A stretch of DNA of 64,000 bases from Streptomyces sp. DH-12 (GTDB taxonomy: Bacteria > Actinomycetota > Actinomycetes > Streptomycetales > Streptomycetaceae). The position numbers and the translations under genes are program-made. The stretch is taken from positions 2,944,501 to 3,008,500 of the forward strand of contig NZ_PPFB01000001.1 of NCBI RefSeq assembly GCF_002899455.1, written 5' to 3'. This document shows positions 42,717 to 51,296 of this stretch, one piece after another (the first letter of the stretch is position 1; every line of letters begins with the position of its first letter). The notes beneath the pieces are model-generated. The model did no database searches and was not told the origin of the DNA. It was given only the letters and a program-made list of their open reading frames with translations.

Positions 42717-43982
42717 ATGGTCCTCGATGCTCTCGCCCGCCTCGCCGAGGAACGGGTCGGCCACCGTTTCAAGGGCCTCCCGCCGGACGCCGCGGACCTC
42801 ACCGTGGGCGAGCTGGCCGCGCAGCGCCGGAACCTCTTCACGGGGGGTTTCACGACCCCCGTGCTCGCGCTGTCCGCCGAGCGTCTGGAGCACAACCTGG
42901 CGGCGCTGGAGACGTACGCCGAGCGGCACGGTCTCGCCTTCGCGCCGCACGGCAAGACCTCCATGGCGCCGCGGCTCTTCCACCGCCAGATCGAGCGGGG
43001 GGCGTGGGGCATCACGCTGGCGGTGCCGCACCAGGTGCGGGTGGCGCGGGAGTTCGGGATCGAGCGGGTGTTCCTGGCCAACGAGCTGGTCGACCCGGCG
43101 GCGCTGCGGTGGATCGCCGCCGAGCAGGACGCCGATCCCGCGTTCCGGTTCGTCTGCTACGTGGACTCCGTGCGCGGGGTGGAGCTGATGGACGCGGCGC
43201 TGGACGGGACGTCCCGGCCGGTGGACGTGGTGGTCGAGCTGGCCGCCGGCGAGGGCGCGCGCACCGGGGTGCGGACCGAGGCGGAGTGCGCGGCCGTCGC
43301 CGACGCCGTGGCGGCCGCGCGGGCGCTGCGGCTGGTCGGGGTGGCCGGGTACGAGGGCGAGGTGCCGCGGGCGGACCCGGAGCGGGTGCGCGCCTGGCTG
43401 CGGCGGCTGGTGGCGCTGGCCGTGGACTTCGACGCGGCGGGACGGTTCGCGGGGCTGGACGAGATCGTGGTGAGCGCGGGCGGGAGCGCCTGGTTCGACG
43501 CGGTGGCGGACGTCTTCGCGGAGGTTCCGGAGCTGTCGGCGCCGGTGCTGAAGCTGCTGCGGTCCGGGGCGTACGTGTCGCACGACGACGGGCACTACCA
43601 GCGGCTGACCCCCTTCAACCGGGTGCCGGAAGAGGGCGGTCTGGAGCCGGCGTTCCGGCTGTGGACGCAGGTGGTGTCCCGGCCGTCGGCGGAGCAGGCG
43701 TTCACCAACGCGGGCAAGCGGGACGCGGCGTACGACCTGGATCTGCCGGTCGCCCGGGTGGTCCGCAGGGACGGGGCGGAGCGGCCGGCCACGGGGATCG
43801 AGGTGACGGGCCTGTCCGACCAGCACGCGTGGCTGCGCACCTCTCCGGAGGCGGATCTGGAGGTGGGAGACTGGGTGGGGCTCGGGCTGTCCCACCCCTG
43901 CACGTCCTTCGACAAGTGGGCGCTGATCCCCGTGGCGGAGGCGGACGGCACGGTCGTCGACTACATCCGTACCTTCTTCTAG
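42717..43982 (+). CDS. D-threonine aldolase/D-serine dehydratase-like PLP enzyme
   Basis: This 421-residue fold type III (alanine-racemase-like) enzyme has the PLP lysine K80 in FAPHGKTSMAP. The C-terminal beta domain contains HPCTSFDKW, the metal site (His and Cys) of D-threonine aldolase/DSD enzymes. Start ATG 42717 follows GGGAGG. It should act on a D-configured beta-hydroxy amino acid, by aldol cleavage or dehydration. With the deacylase 11 bp downstream and the kinase and RidA genes divergent, a D-glucosaminate-type dehydratase is my preferred reading. Confidence 0.88.
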   Translation: MVLDALARLAEERVGHRFKGLPPDAADLTVGELAAQRRNLFTGGFTTPVLALSAERLEHNLAALETYAERHGLAFAPHGKTSMAPRLFHRQIERGAWGITLAVPHQVRVAREFGIERVFLANELVDPAALRWIAAEQDADPAFRFVCYVDSVRGVELMDAALDGTSRPVDVVVELAAGEGARTGVRTEAECAAVADAVAAARALRLVGVAGYEGEVPRADPERVRAWLRRLVALAVDFDAAGRFAGLDEIVVSAGGSAWFDAVADVFAEVPELSAPVLKLLRSGAYVSHDDGHYQRLTPFNRVPEEGGLEPAFRLWTQVVSRPSAEQAFTNAGKRDAAYDLDLPVARVVRRDGAERPATGIEVTGLSDQHAWLRTSPEADLEVGDWVGLGLSHPCTSFDKWALIPVAEADGTVVDYIRTFF

Positions 43983-43993
43983 GAGGCAGGACC

Positions 43994-45604
43994 GTGGAAG
44001 AGCTCGTCATCCGGGACGCGGACGTCGTCGACGGCTCCGGCGGCCCCTCCTACCGCGCGGACGTGGTGGTGGACGGCGGCCGCATCGTCTCCATCGTCAA
44101 GGAGGCGGCGGACGCGGGATGCCAGCGCCCGAAGGCGCGGCGCGAACTGGACGCGGAGGGGCTGGTGCTGGCCCCGGGCTTCATCGACATGCACGCGCAC
44201 AGCGACCTGGCGCTGCTGCGCGACCCCGACCACAGCGCGAAGGCCGCGCAGGGCGTCACCCTCGAAGTGCTGGGCCAGGACGGACTGTCGTACGCGCCGG
44301 TGGACGACCGGACGCTGGGCGAGGTGCGGCGGGCGATCGCCGGGTGGAACGGCCCGGGGGACGACGTGGACGTCGACTGGCGGTCGGTGGGCGAGTACCT
44401 GGACCGGCTGGACCGGGGCGTCGCGGTGAACGCGGCGTACCTGATCCCGCAGGGCACCGTGCGCGCGCTCGCCGTCGGCTGGGAGGACCGCGAGGCGACG
44501 CCCGAAGAGCTGGACCGGATGCGGCGGTTGGTCACGGAGGGCATGGAGCAGGGCGCGGTCGGCATGTCGTCGGGGCTGACGTACACGCCCGGCATGTACG
44601 CCCCGGACGCCGAACTGACCGAGCTGTGCCGGGTGGTGGCCTCGTACGGCGGCTATTACTGCCCGCACCACCGCTCCTACGGCGCCGGCGCGCTGGAGGC
44701 GTACGCGGAGATGGTGGCGCTGACCCGGGAGGCGGGCTGCCCGCTGCACCTCGCGCACGCCACCATGAACTTCGGCGTGAACAAGGGGCGGGCGCCCGAA
44801 CTGCTGGCGCTGCTGGACGAGGCGCTGGACGCGGGCGCCGACATCACCCTCGACACCTACCCGTACACCCCCGGCTGCACCACCCTCGTGGCGCTGCTGC
44901 CGAGCTGGGCGAGCGAGGGCGGCCCGGAGGAGATCCTGCGGCGGCTCGCGGACGAGGGGACGGCCGGGCGGATCCGGCACGACCTGGAGGTCACCGGCTC
45001 GGACGGCTGCCACGGCGTGCCGGTGGAGTGGGAGACCATCGAGATCTCCGGGGTCGGCGACCCGGCGCTGGACGCGTACGTGGGCCGTACGGTGCTGGAG
45101 TCGGCGCGGGCGCGCGGGGAGACCCCGTGGGCGGTGGCGAGGGAGCTGCTGCTGAAGGACCGGCTCGCCCCGACGATCCTCCAGCACGTGGGCCACGAGG
45201 AGAACGTCCGGGCGATCATGCGCCACCGGGTGCACACCGGCGGCTCGGACGGCATCCTCCAGGGCGCCAAGCCGCACCCGCGGGCGTACGGCACGTTCCC
45301 CCGCTATCTGGGCCACTACGTGCGGGAGCTGGGGGTGCTGTCGCTGGAGGAGTGCGTGGCGCACCTGACCTCACGCCCGGCGGCGCGGCTGCGGCTGCCG
45401 GACCGGGGGCTGGTCCGCGAGGGCTACAAGGCGGACCTGGTGCTGTTCGACCCGCGCACGGTGGACGCCGGTTCGACCTTCGCCGAGCCGCGCACGCTGC
45501 CCACGGGCATCCCGTACGTCCTGGTCGACGGGCGGTTCGTGATCGAGGACGGGCGGCGCACGGACGTGCTGGCGGGACGGGCGGTGCGCAGGAGTCCGCG
45601 CTGA
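43994..45604 (+). CDS. N-acyl-D-amino-acid deacylase (amidohydrolase)
   Basis: This 536-residue amidohydrolase of the D-aminoacylase type has the metal motif HAH at residues 67-69 in APGFIDMHAHSD. Further conserved pieces are GMSSGLTYTPGMYAP, HLAHATMNFGVNKGR and the Asp-containing HTGGSDGILQG, with a C-terminal composite domain YKADLVLFDP. GTG 43994 follows AGGAGG. It hydrolyses N-acyl groups from D-amino acids or related compounds in the cytoplasm and would feed the PLP enzyme upstream, with which it is co-transcribed. Confidence 0.92.
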   Translation: MEELVIRDADVVDGSGGPSYRADVVVDGGRIVSIVKEAADAGCQRPKARRELDAEGLVLAPGFIDMHAHSDLALLRDPDHSAKAAQGVTLEVLGQDGLSYAPVDDRTLGEVRRAIAGWNGPGDDVDVDWRSVGEYLDRLDRGVAVNAAYLIPQGTVRALAVGWEDREATPEELDRMRRLVTEGMEQGAVGMSSGLTYTPGMYAPDAELTELCRVVASYGGYYCPHHRSYGAGALEAYAEMVALTREAGCPLHLAHATMNFGVNKGRAPELLALLDEALDAGADITLDTYPYTPGCTTLVALLPSWASEGGPEEILRRLADEGTAGRIRHDLEVTGSDGCHGVPVEWETIEISGVGDPALDAYVGRTVLESARARGETPWAVARELLLKDRLAPTILQHVGHEENVRAIMRHRVHTGGSDGILQGAKPHPRAYGTFPRYLGHYVRELGVLSLEECVAHLTSRPAARLRLPDRGLVREGYKADLVLFDPRTVDAGSTFAEPRTLPTGIPYVLVDGRFVIEDGRRTDVLAGRAVRRSPR

Positions 45605-45625
45605 CCGTCCGCCCCGCCGGGTCTG

Positions 45626-46561
45626 TCAGGGCTTGGGCACGGTGCAGCCGCTCGCGCTCAGGTCGAGCCGGTTGCCGGTGGTGAAGCAGGCGGTGAAGGG
45701 GTAGGTCTGCTGGGCGTAGTTGACGCCCTGGCGGACCGTGACGCCGCCGTTCGCGTCGACCTCGCACGGGTTGTTGAGCGTGCAGCGGCCGCCGTCCTCG
45801 TTGCCGGTGTTGTTGACGGCGACCACCTGTCCGGTGGCGTCGTCGACCACCGGGGAACCGGAGGTTCCGCCGATGGTGTCGCACGCGGAGGTGTAGCGGA
45901 CCGAGTCCTTCCAGGTCCAGTCGCCCTCCTTCAGCCGGTGGGCGAAGCCGTCGACGGAGCAGCGGTAGATCCGCTTCCAGTAGCCGGAGACCACGCTGAT
46001 GGCGGTGCCGGCGGCCGGACGGCGGCTGCTGAGGGTCAGCGGGTCGATCCCGTACGAGCTCTTGATCCGCGCGTACGTGGTGTTCAGCCGGTAGATCGCG
46101 GCGTCCGTGTCGGTCATGGTCGCGTAGACCAGCCGGTCGGCGCGCAGGGTGGCGACCCTGGTGCCGGAGGCGTTCAGCAGGCCGAAGGTGCGGCTGGACG
46201 CCCGGTCGGTGAGGACCTGGCCGGGCGCGGGGAAGCCGCTCTCCAGGCAGTGGCCGTTGGTGAGCACCAGCGCCGGGTCGGCGGCGGCCGAGCCCGGCAT
46301 GCGGACGACGGAGCCGGAGCAGTTGCTCAGCGAGACGGCGCCCGCGAAGTTCACCGCGGCGGCCTTCGGCGCGGTGAGTCCGGACAGGGCGTCCGCGACG
46401 GTCCCGACCGTGTCGTCGACGACATCCGTCGACGACGTGGCCGGGGCCGTGCCCGTGGCCGTGTCCGCGCCCGTGGGGGAAGGCGCGGCGGCGACCGCGG
46501 GGGTCGCGCCCGCCCCGGCGAGTGCCAGGGCGCAGAGCGCGACGACGAGAGGTTTTCTCAT
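45626..46561 (-). CDS. Secreted trypsin-like serine protease
   Basis: This 311-residue exported protease has a signal peptide (about 1-30), a Thr/Ser/Asp-rich pro-region, and a chymotrypsin-fold domain. The triad is visible: His in VLTNGHCLESG, Asp in TMTDTDAAIYRL and Ser in CDTIGGTSGSPVV. Several paired cysteines suggest disulfides. ATG 46561 follows GAGGGG. It resembles Streptomyces family S1 proteases of unknown specificity. It is convergent with the deacylase gene and only 21 bp separate the stops. Confidence 0.92.
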   Translation of the reverse strand: MRKPLVVALCALALAGAGATPAVAAAPSPTGADTATGTAPATSSTDVVDDTVGTVADALSGLTAPKAAAVNFAGAVSLSNCSGSVVRMPGSAAADPALVLTNGHCLESGFPAPGQVLTDRASSRTFGLLNASGTRVATLRADRLVYATMTDTDAAIYRLNTTYARIKSSYGIDPLTLSSRRPAAGTAISVVSGYWKRIYRCSVDGFAHRLKEGDWTWKDSVRYTSACDTIGGTSGSPVVDDATGQVVAVNNTGNEDGGRCTLNNPCEVDANGGVTVRQGVNYAQQTYPFTACFTTGNRLDLSASGCTVPKP

Positions 46562-46898
46562 GGGGGGTCCCCTCAATGCGGCGTCGGGCGGCCGGATCGC
46601 TCCGGCCGCCCACAGAATTGTCATGCGCATTGTCAGCATGGGGACGCCGGGCGGACAAGGGCGCGTTTCCCGGCGGTGGCCGGGCGGCACGCACCCCCGG
46701 CGTCCGGACGCGGGACGACCCGCAGGGTCACCCCTGAACCCGCGGAAGGAGGGGCCGGGCGCGGGGGGGGCCCGGCGCGGAGATGAGGGAGACGCGCGCC
46801 CACGACCGTCACACCGAGGACGAAAACACCCGAACCGGTGCGTCTCACGTGGCGGAAAACACGGCCCGAGGGGCCATACCGGGCCGTAAGCTCCCAGC
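46562..46898. other. Intergenic, divergent promoters
   Basis: These 337 bp separate the divergent protease and aminotransferase genes. No gene is seen. ACGGCCCG/CGGGCCGT arms at about 46859-46889 form a hairpin just ahead of the aminotransferase start; A+T-richer patches at about 46610-46640 and 46815-46860 are the likely promoters. Confidence 0.45.
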
Positions 46899-48110
46899 AT
46901 GCAGGTGATCCAGTCGACCAAGCTCGCCAACGTCTGTTACGAGATCCGGGGCCCGGTGCTCGAGGAGGCGATGCGGCTGGAAGCGGCCGGTCACCGCATC
47001 CTCAAGCTGAACACGGGCAACCCGGCAGCGTTCGGCTTCGAGTGCCCGCCCGAGATCCTGGAGGACATCCTCCGCAACGTGTCGACGGCACACGGCTACG
47101 GCGACGCCAAGGGCCTGCTGGCCGCGCGCCGGGCGGTCGTCATGCACAACCAGACGCTCGGCATCGAGACCGACGTCGAGCACGTCTTCATCGGCAACGG
47201 CGTGTCCGAGCTGATCGTGATGGCGATGCAGGGCCTGCTCGACGACGGCGACGAGGTCCTCGTCCCCGCGCCCGACTACCCCCTGTGGACGGCCGCGGTC
47301 TCCCTCTCCGGCGGCACGGCGGTGCACTACCGCTGCGACGAGCAGTCCGACTGGATGCCGGACCTCGCCGACGTGGAGCGCAAGGTCACCGACCGCACCA
47401 AGGCGATCGTGATCATCAACCCGAACAACCCGACCGGCGCGGTCTACGACGAGGCGGTACTCAAGGGCCTGACCGACATCGCCCGCCGCCACAACCTGCT
47501 GGTCTGCTCGGACGAGATCTACGACAAGATCCTCTACGACGACGCGCAGCACGTGCCGACCGCGTCCGTCGCCCCCGACCTCCTCACCCTCACCTTCAAC
47601 GGCATGTCGAAGGCGTACCGGGTGGCCGGCTACCGGGTGGGCTGGATGTCGATCTCCGGCCCGCGCGCCCACGCCGACTCCTACATCGAGGGCCTGACCG
47701 TCCTGGCCAACATGCGCCTGTGCGCGAACATGCCGGGCCAGCACGGGGTGGTCGCGGCGCTCAGCGGCCGCCAGACGATCAACGACCTGGTGCTGCCGGG
47801 CGGCCGGCTGCGCGAGCAGCGGGACGCGGCCTACGAACTGCTGACCCGGATCCCGGGCGTGAGCTGCGTGAAGCCCAAGGGCGCGCTGTACCTCTTCCCG
47901 CGCCTGGACCCCGAGGTCTTCAAGATCGAGGACGACCGGCGGATGGTGCTGGACCTGCTGCGCCGCGAGAAGATCATGGTCGTGCAGGGCACCGGCTTCA
48001 ACTGGCCGGACCCGGACCACTTCCGGGTGGTCACCCTGCCGTCGGTCACCGACCTGCGGGACGCGGTCGGCCGCATCGCCCGCTTCCTCGACGGTTACAG
48101 CCAGCACTGA
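46899..48110 (+). CDS. Alanine-type aminotransferase (class I/II)
   Basis: This 403-residue PLP enzyme has motif NPNNPTGAVYDEAVL, the DEIYDKILYDDAQH strand and K238 in FNGMSKAYRVAGYRVGW as PLP lysine. The AlaA-type start KLANVCYEIRGPV is characteristic of bacterial glutamate-pyruvate aminotransferases. It should interconvert alanine and pyruvate with glutamate/2-oxoglutarate. Monocistronic. No anomalies. Confidence 0.93.
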   Translation: MQVIQSTKLANVCYEIRGPVLEEAMRLEAAGHRILKLNTGNPAAFGFECPPEILEDILRNVSTAHGYGDAKGLLAARRAVVMHNQTLGIETDVEHVFIGNGVSELIVMAMQGLLDDGDEVLVPAPDYPLWTAAVSLSGGTAVHYRCDEQSDWMPDLADVERKVTDRTKAIVIINPNNPTGAVYDEAVLKGLTDIARRHNLLVCSDEIYDKILYDDAQHVPTASVAPDLLTLTFNGMSKAYRVAGYRVGWMSISGPRAHADSYIEGLTVLANMRLCANMPGQHGVVAALSGRQTINDLVLPGGRLREQRDAAYELLTRIPGVSCVKPKGALYLFPRLDPEVFKIEDDRRMVLDLLRREKIMVVQGTGFNWPDPDHFRVVTLPSVTDLRDAVGRIARFLDGYSQH

Positions 48111-48202
48111 GGGACGGCACCACGCCGGTGCAGCCGGCCACGCGCGCCGGGGCGGCCTGCGCACCGCACCTGGGACTGATCACTTTCGAATGCGACTCAA
48201 CT

Positions 48203-48217
48203 TTAGACAGAATCTAA
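48203..48217 (+). promoter_or_regulatory. Imperfect 7-1-7 palindrome, Fur/PerR-like
   Basis: TTAGACA-G-AATCTAA is an inverted repeat in a strikingly A+T-rich spot 40 bp ahead of the small helical protein gene. Length and symmetry resemble the 7-1-7 boxes of Fur-family regulators, though the match is imperfect. The likely -10 (TAGGAT) follows it directly, so a repressor role is plausible. Confidence 0.45.
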
Positions 48218-48255
48218 GCTAGGATGTCTTCCTGTCAGCACCCAGGAGGCCATCC

Positions 48256-48681
48256 ATGTACGAACCGATCCGCTCCAAGTCGGTCCACAGCACGATGGCC
48301 GGCCCTCACGACTTCCCCCACAGGTCCCGCGAGGAGGAGCTGGACATCCAGCTCGCGGGCCATCTCGCCGCCCTGCTCGCCGTCACCGACGAGCTGCGCG
48401 CGGCGGCGTCCTCGGCCGATCTGGACACCGCGGCCGAGCGGCTCACCCAGGAGATCACCCGCCTGCGGGGAGGACGTACGCCGGCCCGTGCGACGGCGGC
48501 CACGCACAGCCGCGAGCCGGACCCGGCGGCCCTGCACCGGAGGGCGCACGCGCTCGCCGGACGCGCCCTGGTCGTCGCCGCGTCCCGTGCGGACACGGCG
48601 GTGGCGATCCTGGCCGCCGAGCGGATGGACGCGCACACCGCGGCCCTGAAGCCGCGCCCCCTCGCGTCCTCCGCCCACTGA
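48256..48681 (+). CDS. Small helical protein of unknown function
   Basis: This 141-residue, Ala/Arg/Leu-rich, probably all-helical protein has two helical stretches (ELDIQLAGHLAALLAVTDELRAAAS at about 29-53, and HRRAHALAGRALVVAASRADTAVAI further on). ATG 48256 follows CAGGAGG. No signal peptide, membrane segment or known motif. The region upstream has a clear A+T-rich promoter with a palindrome, so expression is probably regulated. The TelA operon begins 340 bp downstream. Confidence 0.75.
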   Translation: MYEPIRSKSVHSTMAGPHDFPHRSREEELDIQLAGHLAALLAVTDELRAAASSADLDTAAERLTQEITRLRGGRTPARATAATHSREPDPAALHRRAHALAGRALVVAASRADTAVAILAAERMDAHTAALKPRPLASSAH

Positions 48682-49023
48682 GAGCCCTCACGGGCTCCCC
48701 TGTACGGCCCCGGTCCGCGCGCAACCCGCAGCGACGCGCGGACCGGGCGCCACACCACGTTCCGGCCCAGGGCGTGCGCACCTCGCCGCCCCGGAGGCCG
48801 CCGGGGCCAGGTCGGTCCTGGAATCCCTGTGCGACAGCCTCCGCACCGTCGACGATCTGACGGACGTCCACGGCGCCGCCGACCTGTTCCGCGTGATCTG
48901 AGGGTCCGCCACGGGCGCACCGGTGCGGAGTGGCTGGTTCCCGTTGCGTACCAGTATCGCTCGGACACTGCCCGTTCACCGGAGCCGCCCGGGAACGTTG
49001 GATTCCGGCGGGATGCTCCGGGC
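48682..49023. other. Intergenic region with a short coding-like remnant
   Basis: No complete gene is seen in these 342 bp. From about 48782 to 48900 (plus strand) a frame reads LAAPEAAGARSVLESLCDSL and ends VHGAADLFRVI with a stop. It looks protein-like but has no start codon upstream, so it may be a decayed gene end. The promoter of the binding-protein/TelA operon should lie in the A+T-richer part after 48930. Confidence 0.4.
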
Positions 49024-50100
49024 GTGAGACGGATTACAGGAATCTTCCTCGCGGTGCTGCTCATCGGTGGCGTGGCGGCCGCCGTCGTCGCGGGCAGGGA
49101 CAGCGGGGAAACGGGCACGGCAACGAAGACCGTGCGCATGGTGATCGGATCGGAGAAGGCGGAGTTCTTCGCCGATCCGGACGTGGTGGAGGCCCTCGCC
49201 GCCCAGGGCTACACCGTCGAGGCCGAGACCTCCGGGTCCTGGGCCATGGAAGGGTTGGACCTCGAGGGGTACGACCTCGCCTTCCCGTCCAGCCGCGCGC
49301 CCGCCGTCGAGCTGGCCGAGAAGTACGGGGTCCGCGGGATGCTCCCGCGTCCGTTCTACTCGCCGCTCGTCGTGGTGTCCCGCCGCGGGGCCGCCGAGGT
49401 GCTGGCCGCGAACGGGCTGGCCGAGCTCGACGAGGAGCACCCGGGCACGCTGAGGATGGATGCCTACCTCGAAGCGGCCGAACGCGACCGCACCTGGCAG
49501 CAGCTCGACGGGGCGGAGAAGTACGGGGAGCTGACCGGCACCCTCTTCATCTCCAGCACCGACCCGGAGAGCTCCAACTCCGGCGCCCTGTACCTGGCCG
49601 CCGCCTCCTACGTCGCCAACGGCGGCAAGGTGGTCGCGAGCGACGCCGACCTGGAGCGCACCGCTCCCCTGATGCGCACCCTGGTCAGCGTCCAGGGCGC
49701 CCAGCAGTCCGGCACGGACGCGGCGTTCCGGGACTTCGTCAGCGGTGCCGGCAACCCGCTCGTCCTCGTCTACGAGTCCCAGGTGACCGCGCTCCTCGAC
49801 GAGCAGCAGAACGCGGACGACCTCGTCGTCCTCTACCCGGACACCACGGTCAACAGCGACCACACCGTCGTGCCGCTCACCGAGAACGGCCGCAGGCTGG
49901 CCGGCCTCCTCGGCAACGACCCGGCGTTGCGCAAACTGGCCGTCCGGCACGGCTTCCGCCCGCAGGGCGACGTGGCCGAGTTCGCGGCCGCCGCCGTGGG
50001 CCGCACCGCCTACCTCAAGCAGCGACTGACCGGCGTCCGCCAGGCGCCCGTGCCCACCTCCGCGGTGTTGCGCGAACTGGCGCGACGGGCGCGCGGATGA
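49024..50100 (+). CDS. Membrane-anchored solute-binding-like protein
   Basis: This 358-residue protein has an N-terminal signal anchor (RRITGIFLAVLLIGGVAAAVVAG) without a lipobox cysteine. The rest has the two-lobed periplasmic-binding-protein pattern of the SBP_bac_11 type (TVRMVIGSEKAEFFADPDVVEAL, LFISSTDPESSNSGALYLAAASYV). GTG 49024 is the best start; the frame runs 65 codons further upstream without a ribosome site. The gene is ATGA-joined to the TelA gene, and no permease or ATPase gene is near, so sensing or scaffolding outside the membrane is more likely than uptake. Confidence 0.8.
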   Translation: MRRITGIFLAVLLIGGVAAAVVAGRDSGETGTATKTVRMVIGSEKAEFFADPDVVEALAAQGYTVEAETSGSWAMEGLDLEGYDLAFPSSRAPAVELAEKYGVRGMLPRPFYSPLVVVSRRGAAEVLAANGLAELDEEHPGTLRMDAYLEAAERDRTWQQLDGAEKYGELTGTLFISSTDPESSNSGALYLAAASYVANGGKVVASDADLERTAPLMRTLVSVQGAQQSGTDAAFRDFVSGAGNPLVLVYESQVTALLDEQQNADDLVVLYPDTTVNSDHTVVPLTENGRRLAGLLGNDPALRKLAVRHGFRPQGDVAEFAAAAVGRTAYLKQRLTGVRQAPVPTSAVLRELARRARG

Positions 50101-50117
50101 AGGGGGACAGCAACACC

Positions 50118-51296
50118 ATGAGCAGCAGCACCGACGGCGATTTCATCCTCACGCCGCCCGAGGCCGTCCGGCCCGTGCCGCGGGAGCGGGCCGGCGGTCT
50201 CGTGCCCGTCGACGACGGCGTCCGCGCCGGCATGGCCGCCAAGGCCGCCGCGTACGTCGAGGGCCTGGCGGCGCTGGACGCCCGCTCGCCCGAGTTCGCC
50301 GGGAAGGTCGGCGAGATCACCGCGCTGGGCGCCGGTGAGATGCGCACCGCGACCGCGCAGTCCAACCGCATGCTGGAGCGCGCGGTCCGCAGCCTGCCCG
50401 GCAAGGGCGCCGACGCGCAGTCCAAGGTGGCGGGCTCCCTCGTCGAACTGCGGCGCGTGGTCGAGGACCTGGACCCGCGGGACCTGCCGGCCCGCAGGGG
50501 CCGCGCGTTCCTCTCCCGGCTCCCCGGCGGCAACAGGCTCCGCGACCACCTCGCCAAGTACGCCTCCGCACAGGGCACGCTGAACGCCGTCGTCGCCTCC
50601 CTGCGCGGCGGTCAGGACGAACTGCGCCGTGACAACGCCGCGTTGCAGACCGAACGGGTCCGCCTGTGGGAGATCATGGGCAAGCTCCAGGAGTACGTCG
50701 TCCTCACCGAGGCCCTGGACACGGCCGTCGAGCAGCACATCACCGGCGTCGAGGCCACCGACCCGGCGCAGGCCGGCTCGCTCCGCGCCGACGTGCTCTT
50801 CCCCGTCCGGCAGAAGCACCAGGACCTGCTCACCCAGCTGGCGGTGTGCGCCCAGGGCTACCTCGCCATGGACATCGTACGCCGCAACAACGACGAGCTG
50901 ATCAAGGGGGTGGACCGGGCGGCCACCACGACGGTGTCGGCGCTGCGGATCTCCGTGATGCTGGCCTCCGCGCTGGACCACCAGAAGAAGGTGGCCGAGC
51001 AGGTCAACGCCCTGCGCGGCACCACGGAGGACCTGATCCGGGGCAACGCGGAGATGCTGGCGACGCAGAGCGGGGAGATCCAGCGCATCGCCGCCGACCC
51101 CGCGGTCGGGGCGGAGACCCTTCGCTCCGCGTTCCAGCAGATCCACCGCACCCTGGACGCCATCGACACCTACAAGGCGCAGGCGACCGAGGCGATGGCG
51201 GTCACGGTGGAGAACCTGACCGCCGAACTCCGGCACGCGAGCACGTACCTGGAGCGCAGCCGGGCGCAGGGCGCGCCGGAAGGGGGCCTCGGATGA
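50118..51296 (+). CDS. TelA/KlaA family protein (toxic anion resistance-like)
   Basis: This soluble, almost fully helical protein has 392 residues. TelA family segments are present, such as LWEIMGKLQEYVVLTEALD, LFPVRQKHQDLLTQLAVCAQGYLAMD and VSALRISVMLASALDHQKKV. Start: ATG 50118 after AAGGGGG; the in-frame ATG 50097 overlaps the preceding stop and is the alternative. TelA proteins were named for tellurite resistance but are widespread in stress-response operons of unclear biochemistry. Here it sits between two binding-protein-like genes. Confidence 0.9.
   Translation: MSSSTDGDFILTPPEAVRPVPRERAGGLVPVDDGVRAGMAAKAAAYVEGLAALDARSPEFAGKVGEITALGAGEMRTATAQSNRMLERAVRSLPGKGADAQSKVAGSLVELRRVVEDLDPRDLPARRGRAFLSRLPGGNRLRDHLAKYASAQGTLNAVVASLRGGQDELRRDNAALQTERVRLWEIMGKLQEYVVLTEALDTAVEQHITGVEATDPAQAGSLRADVLFPVRQKHQDLLTQLAVCAQGYLAMDIVRRNNDELIKGVDRAATTTVSALRISVMLASALDHQKKVAEQVNALRGTTEDLIRGNAEMLATQSGEIQRIAADPAVGAETLRSAFQQIHRTLDAIDTYKAQATEAMAVTVENLTAELRHASTYLERSRAQGAPEGGLG

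Noticed and set aside
48829..49023. Upstream start of the membrane-anchored binding protein
   Set aside because: The extra 65 residues are Arg/Pro-rich with no ribosome site and would precede the signal anchor; GTG 49024 fits an exported protein.
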